From: Acinetobacter lactucae
Lineage (GTDB): Bacteria > Pseudomonadota > Gammaproteobacteria > Pseudomonadales > Moraxellaceae
Assembly (NCBI RefSeq): GCF_013344765.1
Contig: NZ_JABVBF010000010.1
Location: forward strand, 1 to 38,284
DNA length: 38,284 bases
Direction of reading: 5' to 3'
Shown: positions 8,830-17,200 of the stretch, in pieces
How positions within the stretch are numbered: position 1 is the stretch's first letter
Layout of the letters: each line of letters starts with the position of its first letter
Position numbers and translations under genes: made by a program
The notes under the pieces: model-generated
The model's input: the letters and a program-made list of their open reading frames with translations, nothing else
Database searches by the model: none
Told to the model about the DNA's origin: nothing

Positions 8830-10494
8830 TTAAGCAAGAACATTGGTGTTGGTTTCAAGTTGTTGACGTAGTCTTTTTTTGTCGATTTTTCCAAAGGCTG
8901 TATATGGAAATTGCTCGATAAATTCGACTCGATCGGGAATTTTGTAGGTAGCAAGTCCATAATCCTTAAGATGTTGACGAATTGACATTGCAAGGCGAAT
9001 TGGGCTTGGGTCATCACTTTGTGCTTGCCATGCAATAAAGGCACAGCTTTTTTCACCCATGACCTCATCAGGCATAGCAACCAATGCTGCTAGGCGAATT
9101 TGTGGATGAGTTAATAAAGCTTGTTCAACCTCTTCGGTTGCAATTTTTTCACCAGCGCGATTGATTTGTTCTTTTGAACGCCCTTCTACGACAATGCAGC
9201 CATCTTCGCGAATACGTACTAAATCGCCTGTGCGATAAAAACCATCCGGTGTAAAAGAACGCGCATTGTGTTCTGGCGCATGGTAATAGCCACGAATAGT
9301 ATAGGGACCGCGAGTCAGCAAATGCCCTACCTCTCCAGCGTCTACTGGCTGATCATTATCATCCAGCACTAAAATTTCATCATCTGGCGAAATTTTTAAA
9401 CCTTGGGTATGGATAATTTGCTCTTTCGTCATGTCAGAATGGGTGTAATTCACCAGCCCTTCAGCCATGCCAAAGACTTGTTGTAAATTGACATGGAACT
9501 CATCAATCAAGCGTGTGGCAACTGCATCGGGTAAACGTGCTCCTCCGACTTGCAAACAACGAAAAGTCGACAATATTGGATCTTGATCTTTCGCTGCTTT
9601 ATCCATCCAAGGTCGAACCAAAGCAGGAACCAAGCAAGCATCAGTCACACCGTGTTTTTTGATCAATGAAAAAGCAGTTTCAGGGCTTGGGTCAGTTCCT
9701 AAAACCACAGCCCCGCCCGAATAAAAAATGCCTAAAGAACCGGCCGAGCTCATTGAAAAGTTATGTGCCGCGGGTAAAACCATGAGTAAGCGTGATGACT
9801 GGTCCAGACAGCAGATTTTGGCACTCTCACGAACACTGTATAGGTAGTCGTCATGGGTACGTGGAATAAGCTTAGGAACCCCAGTACTTCCACCAGAAAG
9901 CTGTAAAAAAGCAACTTGATCTGCCGTAGTCGGCGAGATGGCTTCATCCAAAATATTGGTTTCTTTAAATAGGTCTTGAATGGCAACAAAGTTACCTGCA
10001 TTTCCAAGTACAAATACATGTCGTAAGCAAGAAGCTGTTTGCTGAAGCTTTTCGGCAAGCTCTCGGTAGTCAAATTTTTGTGCTCCAAAATCAGCACAGA
10101 AATAAGCTTTTGCTTGAGTCTGTTTGAAAAAACTACTTAATTCAGCGTAGCGATGTGCAGGTAAAGACATTACTGGTAGTGCACCAAGCCGAATCAGTGC
10201 AAAGAATAGAATATAGAACTGATAGTGATTTGGCATCTGTACAACTGCCTTGTCACCTGCTCTTAGTCCATATTGATATAAGTGGCTGGCACAGCAATCG
10301 ACTAAATAATCGAACTCAGAGTAATTAACGGCTTTGTCACCATCATAGATTGCAATATTTTTCGGGTACTTTTGCGCACTTTCACGCAAGAAGTCACTCA
10401 AGTTTTGTCCAAGCCAATAACCCTTTTTACGGTAAATCTCAGCGAACTCTGCTGGATATGGCACGGCACCATCCAAATAAACCTGTGTTGTCAT
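8830..10494 (-). CDS. entE: 2,3-dihydroxybenzoate-AMP ligase (EntE/DhbE)
   Basis: Stand-alone adenylation enzyme that activates 2,3-dihydroxybenzoate with ATP and loads it on the EntB carrier domain. It has 554 residues, slightly longer than E. coli EntE (536). The adenylation core motif LSGGSTGVPKLIPRTH lies near residue 200, [12 protein letters not shown] and GRSKEQINRAGEKI are in the hinge region, and the catalytic-lysine motif TAFGKIDKKRL is near the C-terminus. Its ATG overlaps the stop of the upstream entC gene (ATGA), a sign of translational coupling. The aryl-acid family assignment rests on the overall EntE-like sequence and the surrounding DHB genes. Confidence 0.95.
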   Translation of the reverse strand: MTTQVYLDGAVPYPAEFAEIYRKKGYWLGQNLSDFLRESAQKYPKNIAIYDGDKAVNYSEFDYLVDCCASHLYQYGLRAGDKAVVQMPNHYQFYILFFALIRLGALPVMSLPAHRYAELSSFFKQTQAKAYFCADFGAQKFDYRELAEKLQQTASCLRHVFVLGNAGNFVAIQDLFKETNILDEAISPTTADQVAFLQLSGGSTGVPKLIPRTHDDYLYSVRESAKICCLDQSSRLLMVLPAAHNFSMSSAGSLGIFYSGGAVVLGTDPSPETAFSLIKKHGVTDACLVPALVRPWMDKAAKDQDPILSTFRCLQVGGARLPDAVATRLIDEFHVNLQQVFGMAEGLVNYTHSDMTKEQIIHTQGLKISPDDEILVLDDNDQPVDAGEVGHLLTRGPYTIRGYYHAPEHNARSFTPDGFYRTGDLVRIREDGCIVVEGRSKEQINRAGEKIATEEVEQALLTHPQIRLAALVAMPDEVMGEKSCAFIAWQAQSDDPSPIRLAMSIRQHLKDYGLATYKIPDRVEFIEQFPYTAFGKIDKKRLRQQLETNTNVLA

Positions 10495-11729
10495 GTGTTT
10501 GGTCCTTGTATTGGCAATTGATTTGGTGAAATCTGGAATCCGTCCAGCACAGTACGAAATTTAGCGGCAGTTTCAGCATGTTCGGCTTGTGGGCGAGATG
10601 CTTCCACAATCCCTGCACCAGCAAATAAACGGGCAATGTTTTGATAAATTCGGGCACAGCGAACCGTCACCGACCATTCACCGTTACCTTGTTCATCTAC
10701 CCACCCCATGGTTCCTGCAAATAATTCACGGTTAAATGGTTCAAGTTGCTGAATCAATTCTTTCGCAATTGGACTAGGCTCCCCACAAATTGCGGGTGTT
10801 GGGTGTAAGCGTTCAATTAAATCAAAAACATGAGTATCGGCTTTTTTAAGTTCACCCGTGATATGGGATGCCAAGTGCCAGAGGCGTTTGGTACGAATGA
10901 GGGATGGCTGTTTAGGTACTTTTAATTGCTTACAGAAAGGTGTGAGCTCATCGGCAATCATTTCGATGACGAGTGCATGCTCATGTTGATCTTTTTGTGA
11001 AGCAAGTAATGCTCTGGCGTTATTTTGGTCTAGGGTTGGATCATCATCACGAGCCAATGTGCCAGCAACCGGTTTACTCCAGATATGTGAATTTTGCTTT
11101 GCAATTAAAAGCTCGGGGCTTGCACCGACAAACCAACCTTCACTTTCTGGATGCCTTGCGACTGCATAGTTATAGCCTTCGGGATTATGCTTAGCTAAGT
11201 TATAAAATAAGTCCGAGACGGGAATATTTTGTTCAAATTCAAGTTGTAAAATACGAGCAAGCACGGCTTTATCGAGTTTTTTTGCTTGCATTTGCTGAAC
11301 TAAATACTCAACTTGTTGTTGGTAATGCTCACCTAAAGGGAAATAATCAGCCTTTTCTAAAGATAAAGAACCAAAATCTATATCAGATTGTGCATAGAGT
11401 ACTTTCTGATAGATTTTTGCATTTTGCATCAGCATTAAATTGACATCGGCTGCCGAGCAAAATGGTAGTCCACCCATAATTTTGACGTCTTTATAACCGT
11501 CATTTATTGCAAGCTGTAATTGAGTTCGCGCTTCATCTAACCAATCTTTTAAAAGGCTATTTTTAGCGACCTGAATATCTCGTAATTTTTGATGACTATT
11601 GATGGTGTATTCTGGCGTTGTGAAAATAAAACCTGCGTCATTTCCACAATTTAAAATTTCTTGTGCTAATGCAACGCGGCTTTCAGTAAAATTTTCTCGT
11701 TGGATAAAATACGGATGCTGTGCCGACAT
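10491..11729 (-). CDS. entC: Isochorismate synthase (EntC/DhbC)
   Basis: Converts chorismate to isochorismate, the committed step to DHB. The 412-residue protein is a single chorismate-binding domain. Conserved segments include KPVAGTLARDDD, HALVIEMIADEL, HPTPAICGEPSP and, near the C-terminus, FAGAGIVEASRPQAE. These fit EntC/DhbC (about 390-400 residues) better than anthranilate synthase or salicylate synthase, which differ in length and partners. RBS AAGGAG stands 7 nt before the ATG. It lies 44 bp after entA and overlaps entE by 4 bp. It competes for chorismate with aromatic amino-acid synthesis, so Fur control of the operon is expected. Confidence 0.94.
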   Translation of the reverse strand: MSAQHPYFIQRENFTESRVALAQEILNCGNDAGFIFTTPEYTINSHQKLRDIQVAKNSLLKDWLDEARTQLQLAINDGYKDVKIMGGLPFCSAADVNLMLMQNAKIYQKVLYAQSDIDFGSLSLEKADYFPLGEHYQQQVEYLVQQMQAKKLDKAVLARILQLEFEQNIPVSDLFYNLAKHNPEGYNYAVARHPESEGWFVGASPELLIAKQNSHIWSKPVAGTLARDDDPTLDQNNARALLASQKDQHEHALVIEMIADELTPFCKQLKVPKQPSLIRTKRLWHLASHITGELKKADTHVFDLIERLHPTPAICGEPSPIAKELIQQLEPFNRELFAGTMGWVDEQGNGEWSVTVRCARIYQNIARLFAGAGIVEASRPQAEHAETAAKFRTVLDGFQISPNQLPIQGPNT

Positions 11730-11773
11730 CTCGCAACTCCTTATACAGTTATTTTGTTGTAATGAATGGATGC

Positions 11774-12544
11774 TTAAACGCCTAAAGTGGCTCCTCCATC
11801 AACCACAATTTCTTGCATGGTAATTTGTGCAGCCTGATCAGAAAGTAAAAAACTTACCGTATTGGCAATATCTTCAGGTTGGGCTAATTTTCTTAAGGGA
11901 ATGCCTGTACGGTATTGACTTAAATCTCCATCAATTACCGAAGGCGGAGGTGAATTATCTGTCCAAAGCTGCTGCTGCATTTGAGTTCGCGTAGAGCCCG
12001 GTGAAACAATATTAAGCCTGACTTGATGAGGTGCAATTTCAAGCGCAAGATTACGGCAGTAATGGCTCAATGCAGCTTTTGTAGTTGCGTACATGCCAAG
12101 TTGCATACGTGGCATACGTGAACTATTCGAGCTAATCGTGACAATACTTCCCTGCTTTTTTTCACAAAAATGCTTGGCCAGTTGTTGACTGATCGCAATA
12201 GGTGCCATGACATTTACTGCAAAAAGTGTTTGCCAGTCTTCTGTTTTTGCTTCAAGCATAGAACGCATAATCAAAACGCCTGCCGCATTCACTAAACCCG
12301 TCACACTATATTTATTTAAAATATTGTTAATGAGCTTTGCTGTTGTTTCTTGATCAGTAATATCTTGCTGAAAGCCTTGCCAACGTGAAATGTCAGGTTT
12401 TTCTAGCTTTTGAGTGATTTCCCATTGTCCTGGGTTTTCCTGTCGGTCGATGCCGATCACTTGATACCCTTGCTGCAATAATTTTTTTGCAATAGCAGCT
12501 CCAATACCTCTTGCAGCACCTGTGACTACGATGGTAGAGCTCAT
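11774..12544 (-). CDS. entA: 2,3-dihydro-2,3-dihydroxybenzoate dehydrogenase (EntA/DhbA)
   Basis: NAD-dependent short-chain dehydrogenase that oxidises 2,3-diDHB to 2,3-dihydroxybenzoate. It has 256 residues (E. coli EntA 248). The dinucleotide motif is TGAARGIGAAIAK near the N-terminus, NAAG is near residue 93, and the catalytic pair is YATTK. It ends in the SDR-typical segment QEIVVDGGATLGV. RBS GGAG precedes the ATG. It is the first gene of the entA-C-E-B operon, whose order matches Bacillus dhbACEB and not E. coli entCEBA. The promoter region carries Fur boxes shared with the divergent fes operon. Confidence 0.93.
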   Translation of the reverse strand: MSSTIVVTGAARGIGAAIAKKLLQQGYQVIGIDRQENPGQWEITQKLEKPDISRWQGFQQDITDQETTAKLINNILNKYSVTGLVNAAGVLIMRSMLEAKTEDWQTLFAVNVMAPIAISQQLAKHFCEKKQGSIVTISSNSSRMPRMQLGMYATTKAALSHYCRNLALEIAPHQVRLNIVSPGSTRTQMQQQLWTDNSPPPSVIDGDLSQYRTGIPLRKLAQPEDIANTVSFLLSDQAAQITMQEIVVDGGATLGV

Positions 12545-12591
12545 GTTTTACTCCAGTTTGACTCGAATATTAAATTGCGCCACATAATTGC

Positions 12592-12610
12592 AAATAATTA
12601 TCATTATTAT
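12592..12610. promoter_or_regulatory. Fur box, entA side
   Basis: AATAATTATCATTATTATC matches the 19-bp Fur consensus at 15 of 19 positions by hand count. It lies 48 bp upstream of the entA start. Confidence 0.8.
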
Positions 12611-12730
12611 CAAGTGCGATAAATATCAAATATAAGATTACAATCTAAATCAAGTTATTTATTAACCATAAATACAACTTAAAATATTGTTTTTAATAAA
12701 TATTAATAAAACTCATCTTTTTTTATTGAT

Positions 12731-12749
12731 TATAATGATAATTGTTTTC
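12731..12749. promoter_or_regulatory. Fur box, fes side
   Basis: TATAATGATAATTGTTTTC matches the Fur consensus at 15 of 19 positions, with an intact left half ATAATGATAAT. It lies 62 bp upstream of the chosen fes start. Confidence 0.8.
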
Positions 12750-12753
12750 ATTT

Positions 12754-12772
12754 ACTAATGAGAATCGTTCTG
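12754..12772. promoter_or_regulatory. Second, weaker Fur box at the fes promoter
   Basis: ACTAATGAGAATCGTTCTG matches the Fur consensus at 13 of 19 positions and contains the AATGAGAATC core. It begins 5 bp after the previous site, an arrangement common in Fur-bound promoters. Confidence 0.6.
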
Positions 12773-12810
12773 ATAATTTGACCGCGCTTTCTTGTCGAGA
12801 TGGACTCAAA

Positions 12811-14010
12811 ATGAAGCCATTTTCTCACCCCTTACATCCCCTATTTCAACAACTCAATGTTGGAAGTGAAATCTGGTGGAATACCGTAAAAAAACTAGGT
12901 ACCCCGCTGGTCAATCTACAAAAAAATAAAGCGCTATGTACCTTTATTTGGCGTAGTTCCGAGCCCAAAGAAAGCATCTTTGTTTATATCGATATTTATT
13001 CACAAAGCCCTTCTATCTATCAAAAGTGGAATCGTTTTAGCCATATAGCTGGGACAGATGTGTACTTTTTTGAAATAGAGCTGCCTCTAGCTTGGGCTGG
13101 TAGTTACGTGGTGGTGACATCTAGTGAGGAAGCCCCAAAAACAGATTGTGCAGCAACGCGACGCGTATGGTGGCAAACCCAGCTTAAACAGAATGCTCAA
13201 ATTGATCCATTCAATCAACATCGGTTTTACACGGGACATCTGGGTCGATACATCAATCAAATTCAACTCGAAAGCCAAAAAGCTTTAATAGTCGATTGCC
13301 CAATTACAAATACATTTCAATGGTCAAGTCAGTTATGCCAACAGAACTATTTAGTCGACGTTTTTATTAGTCATCAATCAAATCAAGAAGACTTGCCACT
13401 CATTATTTTGCTTGATGGCCAAATCTGGAGCCGAGAGCTTTCTATTCTGTACGAAATTCAACATTTGACTGATTCAAATAAGATTTGCCCAGCAGTTTAT
13501 GTTTTTGTTCATAGTTTAAATAGTCAACAACGCCAACAAGATTATGGCTGTCATGATGCCTTTAGTCAGGCGTTGGTTTATGAACTTATTGAAATTCTTT
13601 TAAAAGAATATTCCTTTATTTCTAAGAAAGACATTACGTTATGTGGTCAAAGTTTAGGTGGATTATGCGCTTTACATAGCGCCTTGTTGTTCCCGACCAT
13701 TTTTACTTCTCTGATTTTACAGTCTGGATCTTATTGGTGGTCAGATTTTTCAAAGAGTACGTTAGGTCAAAAACACAAAGGGAATATTTTAAAACTGCTT
13801 CAAAACCTATCTCATCGATTATCAAAAACAACTCAAATTTATATCAGTGCCGGCACGTATGAAACCGATATGCGGGACGATGCCCTACAGCTTTATCAAC
13901 AATTGCAATCATTCAATCAAGTGAGCTTTCACAGTTTTCCAGGCGGACACGATGCCGTGAACTGGCGTACTGACTTGCTTAAAGCATTGCAAAAAACTCT
14001 TTCACTATAA
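12811..14010 (+). CDS. fes: Fes-like ferric-siderophore esterase
   Basis: Cytoplasmic serine esterase of the enterochelin esterase family that cleaves ester bonds of the imported ferric siderophore to release iron. It has 399 residues (E. coli Fes about 400). An N-terminal Fes-type domain (about 1-150) precedes an alpha/beta-hydrolase domain. The nucleophile lies in GQSLGGL (S281) and the catalytic histidine in FPGGHDAVNWR (H380). An in-frame TTG at 12742 would extend the protein by 23 residues, but it falls inside a Fur box, so the ATG at 12811 is preferred. It is the first gene of the fes-mbtH-NRPS-entS operon. Its presence implies that the siderophore has hydrolysable serine esters. Confidence 0.92.
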   Translation: MKPFSHPLHPLFQQLNVGSEIWWNTVKKLGTPLVNLQKNKALCTFIWRSSEPKESIFVYIDIYSQSPSIYQKWNRFSHIAGTDVYFFEIELPLAWAGSYVVVTSSEEAPKTDCAATRRVWWQTQLKQNAQIDPFNQHRFYTGHLGRYINQIQLESQKALIVDCPITNTFQWSSQLCQQNYLVDVFISHQSNQEDLPLIILLDGQIWSRELSILYEIQHLTDSNKICPAVYVFVHSLNSQQRQQDYGCHDAFSQALVYELIEILLKEYSFISKKDITLCGQSLGGLCALHSALLFPTIFTSLILQSGSYWWSDFSKSTLGQKHKGNILKLLQNLSHRLSKTTQIYISAGTYETDMRDDALQLYQQLQSFNQVSFHSFPGGHDAVNWRTDLLKALQKTLSL

Positions 14011-14039
14011 CCATTTGTTTCATCAAGGATAACAATATC

Positions 14040-14255
14040 ATGAGCAACTTACAGGAAAACTATATTAATCCTTTCGATAATGAAAGTTTGTCTTTTCAGG
14101 TCTTAAAGAATCAACAAGGTGAGTTCAGTTTATGGCCTGCCCAACATCAGGTGCCATCGGGATGGGATGTTCAGCATGGACCAGATACGCGGGCTTCATG
14201 TATTGCATATGTAGAAAAGCACTGGGTTGCGATTAACCCCTTTCAAAAAGTGTAA
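14040..14255 (+). CDS. MbtH-like protein
   Basis: A 71-residue MbtH-family protein, the activator and chaperone of NRPS adenylation domains. The family signature is visible: NPFDNE near the start, the FSLWPA and VPSGWDVQHGPDTRASC segment, and W(V/T)xxxP-like AINPF at the end. RBS AAGGAT precedes the ATG. It lies 29 bp after fes and 12 bp before the NRPS, as ybdZ precedes entF in E. coli. It probably supports folding and activity of one or both A domains of the adjacent synthetase. Confidence 0.95.
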   Translation: MSNLQENYINPFDNESLSFQVLKNQQGEFSLWPAQHQVPSGWDVQHGPDTRASCIAYVEKHWVAINPFQKV

Positions 14256-14267
14256 AGGAGTATTGTC

Positions 14268-17200
14268 ATGAATCAGGCATTAAACAATGAATTTACTCCG
14301 GACCTTTCTCAACCTGCTCGTTTTGAATTGGCCTCTACTCAGCTCGGCATTTTCCTGGCCGATCATTTAAGTTCAATTGAAGATTTATATACTATTGCGC
14401 ATTGTTTGGAACTACCAAAAACTGTTGATATCCCAACATTTAAAAAAGCAATTCAAATCGGCTTAAATGAAGCCGACACGGTCATTGCTTCATATTCATC
14501 TGACCCGTCTCAACCATTTATTGAGCTTAATAATCAAGTTCAGTTTCAAATCGAAGAATTTGATTTTTGTCATTTAACTCCTAAAAAAGCTCAACAACGC
14601 TTATGGGACTGGATGCCATCAGACCGTCAATGTGCTAAATCACTTAAAGCTGGTGAATCTCAACTGTTCCGTCAGGTGCTATTTACGACGCATGACAAAG
14701 TGTATTGGTATCAACGTTATCACCACATCATGCTTGATGGCTTTAGCATGATTAACCTAACCAAACGTATTGTTGAGCTATATCAACAATTACAAGAAGA
14801 AAAAGATCTTTCGGTTTCTCCGTTCATTGGCGTGAATGACGTTATTTCGGAACGTCAGGCTTATGAAAATAGCCATCAATTTAAAATAGACCAAGCTTTC
14901 TGGAAAGCTTACTGTGAAGATTTACCGAGTCCGATTAGTTTAAGTACTCATCATTTAGCGGCAAAAACTACAGCAACATTTATTAAGCATCAGCTCCGTT
15001 TTTCGACAGGAATTTTAGAACAAATTCAGGCTTTAGCTGCGCAAACCAAGTTGGCTTTAAATGACATGATGATGTCATTGTCATTACATTATATTTACAA
15101 AATGACCGCTAAAGCCGAGTTGGTTAACGGTATTCCATTTATGCGCCGTTTAGGTTCAAAAGCGATTCGCTCAACCTTACCTACGGTAAATGTTCTACCT
15201 GTGAAGTTTAAAGTTGCTGAAAAAGACAGTTGGGTGAGCTTAGCTCAACATGTACAAGAGCAATTACGAGAAATTCGCTCGCATCAGAAATACGATGCAG
15301 AACAAATTTTAAGAGATTTAAATAGTATCGATATTCATGAACGAATGTACGGCCCTATTTTAAATTATAAAGCTTTTGATCAAGACTTGGTTTTAGATGG
15401 TGAAAAGGTCAAAACACACCATATTTCTACAGGACCAATTGATGATTTTGAGTTTTCTTTTATTGTTCAAGATCGTGAACTCATTATCGAACTACGTGCA
15501 GATTCGCAGCGTTATACACAAGATGAGCTATTTAACCACGGTCAACGCTTAACGTTATTGCTCGAACAAGTCTTGATTCGTCCAGAACAGTCATGTAGCA
15601 GTTTTAATATTACAACACCACAAGAGCTTGCTGCCCTGACCCAAAGTGGTATTGGTCCGCATGTTAGTCACCCTGAACAATATAATAATGTTTTAGATAT
15701 TTTTTATGAGCAAGTGAAAAAATATCCTGAACGTACCGCCATTGTGAGCGGTGAACGTCCAAATCTTCAGCATCTTAGTTTTGCTGAGCTTGCAGTAAGA
15801 GTGAATCAACTGACTCGTTTTTTACAAGAAAATGGAGCCAAAAAGCAAACGGTCATTGCTGGAGCTATTCCCCGTTCGATTGACTCCGTTGTGGTGATGT
15901 TATCTGTATTAAACTCTGGTGCAAGTTTCTTGCCTCTCGATTTAGATTACCCAATCGATCGTATACAGATGATGTGTGAAGATGCTAATCCATTATTTGT
16001 ATTAACCACACAAGCACTTGCACAGCAACTACCACAAAATATTCAGCAGTTATATCTTGATCATGAAGATGTTCAAACACAAATTCGAAAGCAAGATGCG
16101 AATGATATTCCTGCCGAAAATCGTAAATTTGATTTCCAAGATGTTGCTTATGTAATTTTTACCTCAGGTAGTACTGGCCGTCCTAAAGGGGTAATGAACA
16201 CACATGGTTCTTTACTCAACCTCATTTTGTCGCATAAACCAACTATTTACTGGCCAGTATTAGAAGCTGTAAATGAGCGTTTCCCTGAACGTCCATTACG
16301 TGCAGCACATACACACTCTTTCTCGTTTGACTCATCTTGGTTGCAAGTTTTCTGGATGTTATGGGGCCAAGAGCTACATATTTTTGATGAAAACATGCGC
16401 CGTGATGCATTTGGTTTAGTACAAGAAATTCAGCAACGACAGATCGATACACTCGATTTACCACCATCTTTTTGTGCGCAAATGATGACAAACGGCTTAT
16501 TTGCTGAAAATCAGCATCATCCTAGCCTTATTTTGATTGGTGGTGAAGCTGCACCTCTAGCTTTGTGGCAACAGCTCAATGCTCAGCCAGCGCTTTTTGC
16601 TCATAATTTGTATGGCCCAACAGAATATACGGTTGATACTTTCCGAGCTGAATTAAAACAAACAGCTCGCCCTGTCATTGGTAACCCTATTGGTAATACA
16701 CAGGCCTATGTATTAGATCGTCATTTACAACGTTGCCCAACTGGCGTCATTGGTGAGCTTTATATTTCTGGTTTTGGTATTGCCAATGGTTATTTAGGTC
16801 GCGCTGACTTAAGTGCTGCTCGCTTTGTGGCGAATCCATTTGAACATGGACAGCGCATGTACCGTACGGGTGATTTAGTCCGCTGGAATAGCGCGGGTAA
16901 ACTTGAGTTTATGGGTCGCTGTGATGACCAGATCAAAATTCGTGGTTATCGTGTTGAGATTGGTGAAGTTGAAAATGCACTTTCGATTTTAGCCAATGTT
17001 GAAAGTGCGGTAGTGATTGCCGAACCGATTAATAACAGTCATCGTTTACTCGGTTATTGTGTGGTCAAAGACATTGAGCTCGATGAAAAAACCAGTGAGC
17101 AATTAAGTCAGCAATATTTAAGTCAGTTACGTCAAAACTTACCTGAATATATGGTGCCATCTGCCCTGACTGTTATGTCCGAGTTTCCACGAAATGTAAG

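Noticed and set aside
9750-10097. Open frames antisense or out of frame to entE, entC and the NRPS
   Set aside because: They lie fully inside strongly conserved coding regions, have no ribosome-binding sites and show no recognisable protein features.
10491-11729. Salicylate or anthranilate synthase as the identity of the chorismate enzyme
   Set aside because: No glutamine amidotransferase partner or lyase is present, the length fits EntC/DhbC, and the operon contains isochorismatase and EntA.
12742-12810. TTG start extending Fes by 23 residues
   Set aside because: The codon lies within a Fur box, and the ATG at 12811 gives the usual Fes length.
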